Positions 8,329 through 17,377 of a stretch of 64,000 nt of DNA are shown here, in pieces. Made by a program: the position numbers and the translations under genes. The notes beneath the pieces were generated by a model. That model saw nothing but the letters and a program-made list of their open reading frames with translations. It was not told where the DNA came from and made no database searches. Origin of the DNA: an uncultured Bacteroidales bacterium. Lineage in GTDB: Bacteria; Bacteroidota; Bacteroidia; Bacteroidales; Paludibacteraceae. Location of the stretch: assembly GCA_902799555.1 (NCBI GenBank), contig CADCBB010000001.1, positions 1,882-65,881 on the forward strand. Direction: 5' to 3'. Within the stretch, counting starts at the first letter, position 1. Every line of letters starts with the position of its first letter.

Positions 8329-9669
8329 ATGAAGAAAAAACTATTATTTATTATTAGCGTTCTCGCGATGAGTACAGCGGTAATGGCGGAAGATCACGTC
8401 ATGGCCGCTACGAAAAGTGCAAAAGAGCAGACCAATGTTCCGAAAACGCTGAATCTGTCTCTTCAGGAGGCGCAGGACTATGCCATCAAGCAGAATAGAA
8501 GTCTGAAGAATGCTTCTTTGGCAGTACAAGAAGCCTATGCAGCGCGTTGGCAGACGATCGCCGCGATGTTACCGCAAGTGGACGGAAGCTACAGTTACAG
8601 CAACTACCTCGGTTATAGTGCCTCTATGTCTATGATGGGGCGTGACGTGAAGATCGACATGCCGAACGTCGGCGCGTTTGGTGTGACGGCAACGGTGGGC
8701 ATAAACGGTCAAGGTATCGTGGGTGCCCTGCTTAATAACATCGCTATCGACATGAAAAAGATCTCCCTGGAGCAATCGGAATCGCAACTTCGCGGTAGTG
8801 TGATGAGCAGTTATGTGTCGGTTTTGGCGCTGCAGAGTATTACGAATTTATTGGACTCCAGCTTGATGAATATTCAGGATCTGGAAGCCATGACGCAACA
8901 TGCCGTCGATGCCGGTGCCGCAGAGCAGACCTCGGCCGACCAGATCCGTGTGCGTGTCAATACGCTCAAGAACTCGATCAATGTGCAGAAACGTTCCATC
9001 GAGTTGGCAACCAATAGCCTTAAAGTGCTGCTTGATGTGCCGGTAGAGACCGAATTGGTTCTGACCGAGGATATCAACACGGTGCTTTCACCGGAAAGAG
9101 TGATCAACCTCTTGTCGGAGAACTTCGCAGTCGAGAACAACCTTAACTATCAGTTACTCAAGAAACAAACGGACCTCGCCAAGACCAATGTACATATGGC
9201 CGGTTGGGCGTACGGACCGACGGTATCGCTGGCCTATAACTTTTCCGACCAACATTATTACGGCGAAGGCGGTATGCGAATGACGCCGCCGAACACGGTG
9301 CAGGTTTCCGTACGAATGCCCCTCTGGTCGTCCGGTAAGCGTGCTGCAGGGGTCGTAGAGAAGAAGATTGCGTACGAAGAGGCGAAGAATACCCTCTCCG
9401 AGATGACCGATAACTTGGCCATCCAATACCGCCAGTTATGCTTCAATCTCACCAATGCCTACGAGACCTATCTCAACGAAAAAGAGAATATCGATGTCGC
9501 GCAGCGTGTCTTCGCTTCTGCGACCAACAAATACAAATACGGTGCCAGCTCCAATATGGAATTGACCAATGCATCCAATGACCTTATCAACGCGCAGAGC
9601 TCCTATGTGCAGGCTATGCTCTCGCTCGTCAATGCGCAAGTCGAATTGGAGGATTTTCTCAATAACTAA
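8329..9669 (+). CDS. TolC-family outer-membrane efflux protein
   Basis: A 446-residue protein with signal peptide (MKKKLLFIISVLAMSTAVMA) and two outer-membrane efflux repeats: NLSLQEAQDYAIKQNRSLKN near residue 45 opens the first, and the second ends with SSNMELTNASNDLINAQSSY and QVELEDFL at the C-terminus. It forms the outer-membrane channel of the tripartite pump encoded with the next two genes. There is no lipobox cysteine. Repeat DNA of about 36 bp separates it from the adaptor gene. Confidence 0.9.
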   Translation: MKKKLLFIISVLAMSTAVMAEDHVMAATKSAKEQTNVPKTLNLSLQEAQDYAIKQNRSLKNASLAVQEAYAARWQTIAAMLPQVDGSYSYSNYLGYSASMSMMGRDVKIDMPNVGAFGVTATVGINGQGIVGALLNNIAIDMKKISLEQSESQLRGSVMSSYVSVLALQSITNLLDSSLMNIQDLEAMTQHAVDAGAAEQTSADQIRVRVNTLKNSINVQKRSIELATNSLKVLLDVPVETELVLTEDINTVLSPERVINLLSENFAVENNLNYQLLKKQTDLAKTNVHMAGWAYGPTVSLAYNFSDQHYYGEGGMRMTPPNTVQVSVRMPLWSSGKRAAGVVEKKIAYEEAKNTLSEMTDNLAIQYRQLCFNLTNAYETYLNEKENIDVAQRVFASATNKYKYGASSNMELTNASNDLINAQSSYVQAMLSLVNAQVELEDFLNN

Positions 9670-9670
9670 T

Positions 9671-9706
9671 CGTCATCTCGTCATGACGTCATAACGTAAT
9701 AACGAA
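9671..9706. repeat. Degenerate repeat with CGTCATGACGTCATAACG words
   Basis: It lies in the tolC-adaptor gap and consists of imperfect copies of CGTCAT/GACGTCAT/AACGTAAT. The same family is seen at 10723, 16031, 31881, 41498, 53468 and 58527. Confidence 0.85.
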
Positions 9707-9717
9707 AAAACAAGTAT

Positions 9718-10722
9718 ATGAAAAAAACTATTCTTTATTCGCTTGCTGTGCTGGCATTGATTTCCTGCAGCAAGCAACAAGCAACAACAGAAGAGCAAGA
9801 ACGCGTTGAGCAGGTTCGTACGACCGTGCTCCAACCGCGTGAGATCGAGCGTGAGATCTCCGTCTCCACAAACCTCCAAGGCTACCTCACTCAGAACGTG
9901 GCCCCTTCTCTGACCGGTAAGATCGAGCATATCAACTGCGAGGTGGGTGATAAAGTTTCCCAAGGTCAGGCTTTGGTGACGATGGATCAGACCCAGTTCA
10001 AGACGACCAAGATCAGCCTTGCTAACCTCGAGACCGAGAAGAACCGTATTGAGCAACTGCTTAAGACCGGATCGGCTACTCAACAACAGTACGACCAAAT
10101 CTTGGCGCAGTATAACTCGACCAAAGAACAGCTGGATTTTCTGCAGATCAATACCTATGTCAAAGCGCCGTTCAGCGGTGTCATCTCGGCGAAGAACTAC
10201 GAGGATGGCGAACTCTATAGCGGTCAACCGATTCTGGTGCTGACCCAGATAGACAAACTCAAAGCGCTTGTAGCGATCCCGGAGGCGTACTTCCCGAAAT
10301 TCAAAGCCGGTATGAAACTGACCCTTACCTCGGAGATCTATCCCGATCAGGTCTTCCCGGCAACCGTAGAAGTCGTTTATCCGACCATTGACGCTACCAG
10401 CCATACCTTCCAGGTGAAGATCGTCATCCCCAACGGCAAGAACCTCTTGCGCCCGGGTATGTATGTCACGACCTCTCTCGGCCTGGGCAAAGCCAATACG
10501 ATCGTAGCTCCCTACCAAGCAGTAGAGAAACTTGTCGGTGCCAATGACCGCTATGTCTTCATCAACGATAACGGTCGTGCGAAACGCGTATCCGTAGAAC
10601 TCGGTCAGCGTTTTGACCAGGAGATCGAGATCATCTCGCCGGAGATCGTTCCCGGTGTAGAAATGGTCACCGTCGGCCAACACAAACTCGTCGATGGTGT
10701 TAAACTCAACGTAGTTGAATAA
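9718..10722 (+). CDS. RND efflux periplasmic adaptor (HlyD/AcrA family) lipoprotein
   Basis: A 334-residue lipoprotein (lipobox LALISC, Cys17) with the membrane-fusion layout: barrel-sandwich hybrid half (TNLQGYLTQNVAPSLTGKIE, then VGDKVSQGQALVTMD), a short coiled-coil hairpin (about 100-140), the second lipoyl half (YVKAPFSGVISAKNYEDGE), a beta-barrel and a membrane-proximal domain ending in KLVDGVKLNVVE. It bridges the TolC-like channel and the RND pump encoded either side. Confidence 0.92.
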   Translation: MKKTILYSLAVLALISCSKQQATTEEQERVEQVRTTVLQPREIEREISVSTNLQGYLTQNVAPSLTGKIEHINCEVGDKVSQGQALVTMDQTQFKTTKISLANLETEKNRIEQLLKTGSATQQQYDQILAQYNSTKEQLDFLQINTYVKAPFSGVISAKNYEDGELYSGQPILVLTQIDKLKALVAIPEAYFPKFKAGMKLTLTSEIYPDQVFPATVEVVYPTIDATSHTFQVKIVIPNGKNLLRPGMYVTTSLGLGKANTIVAPYQAVEKLVGANDRYVFINDNGRAKRVSVELGQRFDQEIEIISPEIVPGVEMVTVGQHKLVDGVKLNVVE

Positions 10723-10761
10723 TGTCGTCATAACGTCATGACGTCATAACGTAATAACGAA
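10723..10761. repeat. Degenerate repeat with CGTCATGACGTCATAACG words
   Basis: It starts directly after the adaptor stop codon and ends 8 bp before the RND gene. It is nearly the same sequence as 9671-9706, so two gaps of one operon carry the same word family. Confidence 0.85.
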
Positions 10762-10768
10762 ATTTCTT

Positions 10769-13700
10769 ATGGCAATTTACAAAACAGCAATCCAAAAACC
10801 GGTCACGACAGCCCTCATCTTTGTGGCGGTCATCGTGATCGGTATATACAGCTTCATGAAACTGCCGGTGGATATGTTCCCGCAGATGGATCCGCCGTAT
10901 ATCACGGTTATGACCACCTATCCGGGCGCCTCGGCATCGGAGATGGAGACCAACGTGACGAAGATCATGGAGAATGCCCTGACCTCCGTTGATCACCTCA
11001 AGCATATCACCTCGCAATCCAAGGATAACATGTCCATGGTTATGCTTGAACTGGAGTGGGGGGCGAATATGGACGAAGCCGTCAATGATGTGCGGTCCTA
11101 TGTCGATATGACCAAGTCCAACCTGCCGGACAACTGCGGTACGCCGATGATCTTCAAACTGTCGACCTCCGCCATGCCGGTTGCGCAGTACTCTATTACT
11201 GCCGACGAGACCTATGCCGGACTCGACAAGATCCTCAATGACGAAGTCATTCCGCAACTCAACCAAGTGGACGGAATCGGTAATATATCCCTTTCCGGTG
11301 CGCCGGACCGCTATGTCTATATCAATATCGACCAACAAAAACTCGATGCCTATGGCCTGACCATTGAGCAGGTGGGTAATGTGGTTTCGGCGAATAACCT
11401 CAACCTCTCTTCGGGTACCATCAAGATGCCGCAAGAGCAGTACCAGATGCAGGTTCGTTCGGAGTATATCGAGTCCTCGGAGATAGCGGACCTCATGGTC
11501 ACCATGACGCCGCAAGGTCAGCAGGTCTTCATTCGCGATATCGCAACCGTCAAGGATACGATCAAAGACCTCTCGCTGGATGAGAAAACGAATGGTCGTG
11601 AAGCGGTGCGTTTGATCATCGCTAAGCAGACTGGCGCCAACACCGTGCAGATCTGTAAGGATGTGCGCAAAAAACTGGAGGAGATCCAAAAACAGATGCC
11701 TTCTGACGTGAAGATCGAGAAGATCTACGATCTCTCGGAGACCATTCAGAACTCAATCAACTCGCTCGAAGAGTCCGTCATGTACGCGCTCCTCTTCGTT
11801 GTATTGGTCGTTCTCTTCTTCCTCGGCAAATGGCGCGCAACCCTCATCATCGGTATCACCATCCCGATCGCCCTTATCGTGGCATTTATCTATCTGGGTG
11901 TCGCCGATTCGTCGCTCAATATTATCTCCCTCTGTTCGCTCACCATCGCCATTGGTATGGTCGTGGATGATGCGATTGTGGTCTTGGAGAATATCACGCG
12001 TCACGTCGAACGTGGTGAAGACCCGCACGAGGCGGCTATCTATGCCACCAACGAGGTCTGGGTATCCGTCATTGCAACGACTCTGGTGCTCGTAGCTGTA
12101 TTCGTACCGCTCACCATGCTCAACGGTATGGCAGGTATCATGTTCCATGAGTTAGGCTGGATTGTTACCGTCGTTTGCTGTACCTCTACGCTCGTCGCTA
12201 TCTCCCTTACTCCTATGCTCTGCTCCAAGCTCCTCACAGCAAAAAAAGTGCATGTGGATGAGAACGGAAACCTGATCGACGATGAGGCAGGTAAGAAGAC
12301 TTGGTACGACAAGACTGTGGTACGCATGTTGGACGTCATCGATGGCTACTACGAGAAATCGCTCGGATGGTGTCTCAATCATAAAGCGGTTACTATTCTG
12401 GCCATCTTCGGTATCTTTATCCTCTCGCTCATCCCTGTCTTCACCGGTAAGATCGGTACCGACTTTATGCAAGAGCAGGACAACGGTCGTCTCTCTGTCA
12501 CCGTCAAACTGCAACGCGGTACGCGCATCGAGGAGACCCTCAAGACCGCACGCCAACTCGAGACCCGCTTCCTGGTGCTTGTGCCGGAGATCGAACTGAT
12601 TAACACTTCGGCCGGTTCCAACGACGACGCAACCATCGCAGCCCTCTTCTCTTCAACGATGAACAACAAGATCTCCATGACCGTTCGTCTGCCCAAGAAA
12701 TGGGAACGTGACAAAACGGTATGGGAGATCGCGGAGATCCTGCGTCAGGAGATGGCGCGCTATCCCGAGATCATCGAGTACCAGTGCCAAGTGGCTTCGA
12801 ATGGTCCTGGTGGAGGTGGAGGAAATACCGTCAACGTCGAGATATACGGCTATGACTTCGATAAGACTTCCCAACTCGCTGACCAGACCCGCCGTCTCTG
12901 TATGGCCCTGCCAGGCGCGCGTGACGTCAACATCAGCCGTGAGGACGACCGCCCGGATATCAAGATCTCCGTCGATAAAGAGAAAGCATCCCGCTTGGGC
13001 CTCTCTTCGGCTACGATCTCTACCTACCTCCGCAACCGCGTAGCCGGTATGAACTGCGGTTACCTCAAGGATGATGGTTCGGAGTATGACATCGTCGTGC
13101 GTCTCCAAGAAGAAGACCGTAACTCGATCTCCGACGTCATGGACCTCACGATTCCGACGCCTACAGGCGCGAAAGTCAAACTGTCGGAAGTAGCTTCCAT
13201 CGGTGAGTACTGGGCGCCGCCTACCATCGAGCGTAAGTCGCGTCAACGTATCGTCACCGTCAAGGTAACGCCGTACAACACTTCGCTCGGTGAACTGGCT
13301 GCTGATATCGAAGCGAACGTCATTCCGCAACTCGACCTGCCGGTCGGCTATTCAACCCATCTCGCCGGTAACTACGAAGACCAGCAAGAGACCTTCGGCG
13401 ATATGATCCTGCTTATGGCGCTTATCGTGCTGCTCGTTTATATCACCATGGCTTCGCAGTTCGAGTCCCTCCGAATGCCGTTCATTATTATGCTGACCAT
13501 CTTCCCGGCCTTCACGGGTGTCATCCTCGCGTTGTGGCTCACCGGTCGCTCGCTCGATATGATCGGTGCCCTCGGTGTCGTTCTGCTCGTCGGTATTGTG
13601 GTGAAGAACGGTATTGTGCTTGTGGATTATATCAATCTTATGCGCGAACGTGGTTATGAACTCAATAAGGCGATCACCATGTCCGGTCGCTCACGTATCC

Positions 13701-13951
13701 GACCCATCTTGATGACCGCCTTCACAACCATCTTAGGTATGGTACCGATGGCTGTGTCGTCCGGTGAAGGTGCCGAGATGTGGCAACCGCTGGGTATCGT
13801 TGTCATCGGCGGTCTGATGGTTTCTACGTTCCTCACGCTCTACCTGGTACCTGTCCTCTACGGCTCGATGACCAAGCATGGCGATCGTGACAAAGTAGAA
13901 GCCCTCCGCAAGAAATTCATATTTATGGATATTAAAGTGAAAGACAAATGA
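10769..13951 (+). CDS. RND multidrug efflux transporter, inner-membrane pump (HAE1 type)
   Basis: A 1060-residue proton-driven pump of the AcrB/MexB type with full-length twofold architecture: TM1 near the N-terminus, a periplasmic loop, TM2-6 (about 335-495; proton-relay motif GMVVDDAIVVLENI with paired Asp), a second periplasmic domain and TM8-12 (about 870-1045). The region LMALIVLLVYITMASQFES is typical. Together with the two upstream genes it makes a complete tripartite efflux system. The final ATGA overlaps the next start by 4 bp. Confidence 0.95.
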   Translation: MAIYKTAIQKPVTTALIFVAVIVIGIYSFMKLPVDMFPQMDPPYITVMTTYPGASASEMETNVTKIMENALTSVDHLKHITSQSKDNMSMVMLELEWGANMDEAVNDVRSYVDMTKSNLPDNCGTPMIFKLSTSAMPVAQYSITADETYAGLDKILNDEVIPQLNQVDGIGNISLSGAPDRYVYINIDQQKLDAYGLTIEQVGNVVSANNLNLSSGTIKMPQEQYQMQVRSEYIESSEIADLMVTMTPQGQQVFIRDIATVKDTIKDLSLDEKTNGREAVRLIIAKQTGANTVQICKDVRKKLEEIQKQMPSDVKIEKIYDLSETIQNSINSLEESVMYALLFVVLVVLFFLGKWRATLIIGITIPIALIVAFIYLGVADSSLNIISLCSLTIAIGMVVDDAIVVLENITRHVERGEDPHEAAIYATNEVWVSVIATTLVLVAVFVPLTMLNGMAGIMFHELGWIVTVVCCTSTLVAISLTPMLCSKLLTAKKVHVDENGNLIDDEAGKKTWYDKTVVRMLDVIDGYYEKSLGWCLNHKAVTILAIFGIFILSLIPVFTGKIGTDFMQEQDNGRLSVTVKLQRGTRIEETLKTARQLETRFLVLVPEIELINTSAGSNDDATIAALFSSTMNNKISMTVRLPKKWERDKTVWEIAEILRQEMARYPEIIEYQCQVASNGPGGGGGNTVNVEIYGYDFDKTSQLADQTRRLCMALPGARDVNISREDDRPDIKISVDKEKASRLGLSSATISTYLRNRVAGMNCGYLKDDGSEYDIVVRLQEEDRNSISDVMDLTIPTPTGAKVKLSEVASIGEYWAPPTIERKSRQRIVTVKVTPYNTSLGELAADIEANVIPQLDLPVGYSTHLAGNYEDQQETFGDMILLMALIVLLVYITMASQFESLRMPFIIMLTIFPAFTGVILALWLTGRSLDMIGALGVVLLVGIVVKNGIVLVDYINLMRERGYELNKAITMSGRSRIRPILMTAFTTILGMVPMAVSSGEGAEMWQPLGIVVIGGLMVSTFLTLYLVPVLYGSMTKHGDRDKVEALRKKFIFMDIKVKDK

Positions 13952-14241
13952 AAAGCGTAATGATCGTATTTAATCAGGCCAATACGGGTCGTGTCGAATA
14001 TATGTTGGACGTGTTAGGCATCCATGGCTTCACGTTCTTTGAGCAGGTGCAAGGTCGTGGTACCAACGGCGGTGAACCCCGCCGTGGTACCCACGCCTGG
14101 CCGGAGATGAACTCCTGCGTCATCGCCGTTGTGGAAGATGAACAGGTGGCTCCGCTGCTTGAGTCTGTCAAGAAACTCGACCTCCGTAACGAAGAAGTCG
14201 GCGTTCGTGCCTTCGTCTGGGATATCGTAGCAACGGTATGA
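13948..14241 (+). CDS. PG0541-type transporter-associated protein (PII-like)
   Basis: A 97-residue small protein (MKSVMIVFNQANTGRVEYML, then FFEQVQGRGTNGGEP and AFVWDIVATV) of the PG0541 type, named in Bacteroidota for its position after RND pump genes. The fold is expected to be ferredoxin-like, resembling PII signalling proteins, so it may sense a small ligand and modulate the pump. That function is an inference. It overlaps the pump gene and the next ATPase gene by 4 bp each. Confidence 0.8.
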   Translation: MKSVMIVFNQANTGRVEYMLDVLGIHGFTFFEQVQGRGTNGGEPRRGTHAWPEMNSCVIAVVEDEQVAPLLESVKKLDLRNEEVGVRAFVWDIVATV

Positions 14242-14942
14242 TCGCTATCGAACATATCAACAAATCCTTCGGCGCACAACAGGTGCTCAAGGATATCAAC
14301 CTCGAGATCCCTGCCGGACAGGTATTAGGCCTTTTGGGCCCTAACGGCGCCGGCAAATCGACCTTGATGAAGATCCTTATCGGCCTATGGAAAGCTGATA
14401 GCGGATCGGTCTCCGTACCCTCCCGCATAGGCTATCTTCCGGAGAACAACCCGCTCTACGAAGAGATGTATGTCGCCGAGTACCTGCAGTTCATGGCCAA
14501 AATGACTCAATGTCCAAATAAATGGTACATGGTAAATGACCAAATGGTAAATGATCTCATCGACCGTGTCGGCCTGACGCCGGAGAAGCATAAGCACATC
14601 CGTGAACTCAGCAAAGGCTATCGTCAGCGTGTCGGTCTTGCGCAAGCCCTGCTTGGCGACCCCGAGTTGCTCATCCTCGATGAACCCACCACAGGTCTCG
14701 ATCCGAACCAACTCGTCGAGATCCGTGCCCTCATTAGAAATCTGGCCAAATCACCAATGACCAATGACAAATCACCAATGACAATTATATTGTCTACCCA
14801 TATCATGCAAGAAGTGCGCGAGATGTGTGACCGTGTCGTCATCCTCGATCACGGCCAAATCCGCGCCGATAAACCGATACATGAAATAAATGACTTGGAA
14901 GATTTATTTCATCAATCAACTCAATCGTCAATCAATCGTTAA
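14238..14942 (+). CDS. ABC transporter ATP-binding protein, GldA-like, no partner permease nearby
   Basis: A 234-residue nucleotide-binding subunit: Walker A GPNGAGKST, signature LSKGYRQRVGLAQAL, Walker B LLILDEPTTGLDP and ILSTHIMQEV, which are GldA-like. It is shorter than usual GldA (about 300 residues), lacking the C-terminal part. Two loops (KWYMVNDQMVND and KSPMTNDKSPMT) and the last residues (STQSSINR) are encoded by repeat words. Neither neighbour (PG0541, RuvB) is a permease, so its membrane partner must be elsewhere or it has another role. Confidence 0.85.
   Translation: MIAIEHINKSFGAQQVLKDINLEIPAGQVLGLLGPNGAGKSTLMKILIGLWKADSGSVSVPSRIGYLPENNPLYEEMYVAEYLQFMAKMTQCPNKWYMVNDQMVNDLIDRVGLTPEKHKHIRELSKGYRQRVGLAQALLGDPELLILDEPTTGLDPNQLVEIRALIRNLAKSPMTNDKSPMTIILSTHIMQEVREMCDRVVILDHGQIRADKPIHEINDLEDLFHQSTQSSINR
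14500..14555. repeat. Repeat segment inserted in frame in the ABC ATPase gene (site 1)
   Basis: Contains CAATGTCCAAATAAATG and two copies of a GGTAAATGA word. It is nearly the same as the recF insert at 3731-3782. It falls in the helical-domain loop before DLIDRVGLTP. Confidence 0.8.
14746..14786. repeat. Repeat segment inserted in frame in the ABC ATPase gene (site 2)
   Basis: Words of the form AATCACCAATGACC are repeated about three times. They encode AKSPMTNDKSPMT just before the ILSTHIMQ strand and add about eight residues relative to the usual loop. Confidence 0.75.
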
Positions 14943-14970
14943 ATCGTCAATCGTCCAATCGTCAATCATA
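14905..14970. repeat. Degenerate tandem repeat (AATCGTCAATC words) at the ATPase end/ruvB leader
   Basis: About six copies of AATCGTC/CAATCGTC words supply the ATPase C-terminus and stop codon, then fill the gap up to the ruvB start at 14973. It is the same family as 3505-3550. Confidence 0.85.
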
Positions 14971-14972
14971 TT

Positions 14973-15986
14973 ATGGAATTTGATATTAGACAACAGATGA
15001 CCGAGAAGGAACAGGATAACGCCCTTCGCCCTTTGTGCTTTGCCGACTTTGCCGGACAGAGTAAGGTGACCTCTAACCTCAAGATCTTCGTCGAGGCCGC
15101 CAAACAGCGCGGGGAGAGTCTCGACCATGTGCTTCTCTTCGGCCCTCCGGGACTCGGTAAAACGACCCTCAGTAACATCATCGCCAACGAACTCGGCGTA
15201 GGCTTTAAGGTCACTTCCGGACCGGTTCTCGACAAGCCCGGTGACTTGGCAGGTCTGCTCACTTCGCTCGAACCCAACGATGTCCTTTTCATCGATGAGA
15301 TCCATCGTCTCTCGCCGGTCGTGGAGGAGTACCTCTACTCGGCCATGGAGGACTATCGTATTGATATCATGATCGATAAGGGTCCTTCGGCACGAACGAT
15401 CCAGATCGACCTCAACCATTTCACTTTGATCGGCGCCACGACCCGTTCGGGCTTGCTGACCTCGCCGCTCCGTGCACGATTTGGTATCAACTGCCATCTC
15501 GAGTACTACGATGCCGACATCCTCGCCGGTATCGTCAAACGTTCGGCACGTCTGCTGAAAGTGGAGATCAACGAAGAGGCGGCAGGTGAGATAGCCCGTC
15601 GTTCGCGTGGTACGCCCCGTATTGCGAACGCTCTACTTCGCCGCGTACGTGACTTCGCGCAGGTCAAAGGTAATGGAACTATCGACCTCGAGATCGCCCA
15701 ATACGCCCTCGAAGCCCTCAATATTGATACCTTCGGTCTCGATCAGATCGACAATAAACTACTCCTTACCATCATCGATAAGTTCCGCGGCGGACCGGTC
15801 GGCCTCAATACGATCGCAACGGCTATGGGCGAAGACGCCGGTACAATCGAGGATGTCTATGAACCCTACCTCATCAAGGAAGGTTTCATCAAGCGCACCC
15901 CTCGTGGCCGCGAAGCAACTCTCCTCGCTTACCAGCACCTCGGCAAAACCCCTCTCACCGCCGACGGCCAACAATCCATTTTCTAA
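14973..15986 (+). CDS. ruvB: Holliday junction branch-migration helicase RuvB
   Basis: A 337-residue hexameric AAA+ motor that drives branch migration with RuvA. The N-terminal [12 protein letters not shown], Walker [12 protein letters not shown], Walker [14 protein letters not shown], sensor GATTRSGLL and the C-terminal winged-helix region ([12 protein letters not shown]) are complete. It is the last gene of the plus-strand run that begins at the TetR gene and is followed at once by a terminator. Confidence 0.97.
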   Translation: MEFDIRQQMTEKEQDNALRPLCFADFAGQSKVTSNLKIFVEAAKQRGESLDHVLLFGPPGLGKTTLSNIIANELGVGFKVTSGPVLDKPGDLAGLLTSLEPNDVLFIDEIHRLSPVVEEYLYSAMEDYRIDIMIDKGPSARTIQIDLNHFTLIGATTRSGLLTSPLRARFGINCHLEYYDADILAGIVKRSARLLKVEINEEAAGEIARRSRGTPRIANALLRRVRDFAQVKGNGTIDLEIAQYALEALNIDTFGLDQIDNKLLLTIIDKFRGGPVGLNTIATAMGEDAGTIEDVYEPYLIKEGFIKRTPRGREATLLAYQHLGKTPLTADGQQSIF

Positions 15987-16012
15987 AAAAGCGCCCACTC
16001 GGCGCTTTTTTT
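15985..16012 (+). terminator. Rho-independent terminator after ruvB
   Basis: GCGCC and GGCGC pair around CACTC, flanked by six A and seven T, so it could act in both directions. It begins in the ruvB stop codon. Confidence 0.88.
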
Positions 16013-16030
16013 ATGCGGATCCATCCCCTT

Positions 16031-16160
16031 CGTCGTGACGTAATGACGTCGTGACCTCATAACGTTGTGCCCTCATGACGTTCGTTTCTTACTGCGGGAT
16101 ATTATCCCGCTTTATGTTTATGTCCATTACGCCCGATTTTATCGGGCATCCTGTTCCTTC
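16031..16160. repeat. Mixed repeat block: CGTCATGACG words plus two perfect palindromes
   Basis: The left part (16031-16082) holds CGTCGTGACGTAATGACG-type words. The right part holds GCGGGAT-ATT-ATCCCGC and GCCCGAT-TTT-ATCGGGC, both with 7-bp stems and 3-nt loops but different stems. It sits just upstream of the DUF1016 promoter. Confidence 0.8.
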
Positions 16161-16193
16161 TTTTATTATTATCGCTGATTTTTTTGCAAATAA

Positions 16194-16225
16194 TTTGCAT
16201 ATCTCAAATTTTATTACTACCTTTG
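16194..16225 (+). promoter_or_regulatory. Promoter for the DUF1016 gene
   Basis: TTTG at 16194-16197, 20 bp, TACCTTTG at 16218-16225. It places the transcript start downstream of the longest in-frame start and so decides the start codon of the next gene. Confidence 0.75.
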
Positions 16226-16258
16226 CGCAAAGTTTTGCGCAGAATGAAAGGAAATAAT

Positions 16259-17377
16259 ATGGATACACCCGAATTTGTAAAACGTGATGGTATTATTGCT
16301 GATAGCAAATACGTAGAGTGGCTGAGTTCCATCAAACAACGCTATCAAAGAAGCCAAATCAAGGCTGCTGTGCAAGTGAACCATACTATGCTCGAGTTTT
16401 ATTGGGAACTCGGGCATGACATTGTTGCGCTCAAAGCAGAAAGCCAGTGGGGCAGCGGATTTTTCAAGCAGTTAAGCCTCGATTTGCGGGAAATGTTTCC
16501 TGATAAAGACGGCTTCTCTGTAACTAATCTTAAGTACATAAAGCGGTGGTATCTGTTTTATTATGAGCACGTTATAAATCGTCAGCAACTTGTTGACGAT
16601 TTTGGGGATGCAAAAATGCGGCAGCATGTCACAGAATTTGGTCAGCAAGTTGCTGACGATTTAGGAATGCCCGCCAATTTTGCCTTAGTTCCATGGTTCC
16701 ATCACGTAGCAATTATCTCCAAATCCAAGTCCTTGGACGAAGCATTGTTCTATATTAACGAGGTGATTGCAGGCAACTGGAGTCGCAGTCGGTTAGAGGA
16801 TGAGTTGAAGAGCGATTTGTTTGCGCGCCAAGGCAAAGCTATTACGAACTTCTCGAAAACACTCGAACTGCCGCAGCAACAATTGGCGCAAGAGATTCTC
16901 AAAGATCCGCTGGACTTTAATTTTCTGCATCTCAAACAAGGTTATGATGAGCGCGAGTTAGAGGAAGCACTGGTGACGAATATCACGAATTTTCTGCTTG
17001 AACTCGGTAGAGGTTTCTCGTTTGTCGGACGCCAGATGGAATTGCAGATGCCGGGTGGACAGACTTTCTTCCCCGACTTGATTTTCTACCATATTCCGCA
17101 ACATCGTTTTGTAGTAGTTGAATTAAAAGCCGTGCAGTATGTTCCGGAATTTGCCGGTAAGCTCAATTTCTATGTTACGGCAGTAGATGAACTGATGAAA
17201 GGCGAAGGCGATAATCCTTCTGTAGGATTGGTGATTTGCAAATCATCGGACAAGACCGTGGTGGAATGGTCTCTCAAAGATATTCAAAAGCCGTTGGGTG
17301 TTGCCACCTACCAAATAGAACAAGTAGTCGAGCGCACAGTTAAGGAACTGGAGCAGCAGAAAAAGAATAAGGAATAA
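16259..17377 (+). CDS. DUF1016 (YhcG-type) PD-(D/E)XK nuclease-like protein
   Basis: A 372-residue two-domain protein: N-terminal DUF1016 domain (about 20-120; MLEFYWELGHDIVALK, FKQLSLDLREMFPD, NLKYIKRWYLFY) and a C-terminal PD-(D/E)XK nuclease-like domain (about 175-355) with FFPDLIFYH followed by VVVELKA as candidate catalytic residues. ATG 16259 has AAGGAAA 7 nt upstream; ATG 16244 is the alternative. The interdomain linker carries two QQ-V-DD-G repeats encoded by palindromic DNA. The family is a putative nuclease often found near restriction systems or mobile DNA; none is visible next to it here. Confidence 0.88.
   Translation: MDTPEFVKRDGIIADSKYVEWLSSIKQRYQRSQIKAAVQVNHTMLEFYWELGHDIVALKAESQWGSGFFKQLSLDLREMFPDKDGFSVTNLKYIKRWYLFYYEHVINRQQLVDDFGDAKMRQHVTEFGQQVADDLGMPANFALVPWFHHVAIISKSKSLDEALFYINEVIAGNWSRSRLEDELKSDLFARQGKAITNFSKTLELPQQQLAQEILKDPLDFNFLHLKQGYDERELEEALVTNITNFLLELGRGFSFVGRQMELQMPGGQTFFPDLIFYHIPQHRFVVVELKAVQYVPEFAGKLNFYVTAVDELMKGEGDNPSVGLVICKSSDKTVVEWSLKDIQKPLGVATYQIEQVVERTVKELEQQKKNKE
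16574..16662. repeat. Two hairpin units inside the DUF1016 linker
   Basis: Unit 1 (about 16578-16602) has arms AATCGTCA and TGACGATT enclosing a further short stem. Unit 2 is GTCAGCAA-G-TTGCTGAC (16641-16657). They encode the duplicated QQLVDDFG/QQVADDLG and contain the AATCGTCA word seen in intergenic repeats. Confidence 0.7.

Noticed and set aside
9673-10731. Minus-strand open frame of 352 codons opposite the efflux adaptor
   Set aside because: The plus strand encodes a complete HlyD-type lipoprotein in an operon.
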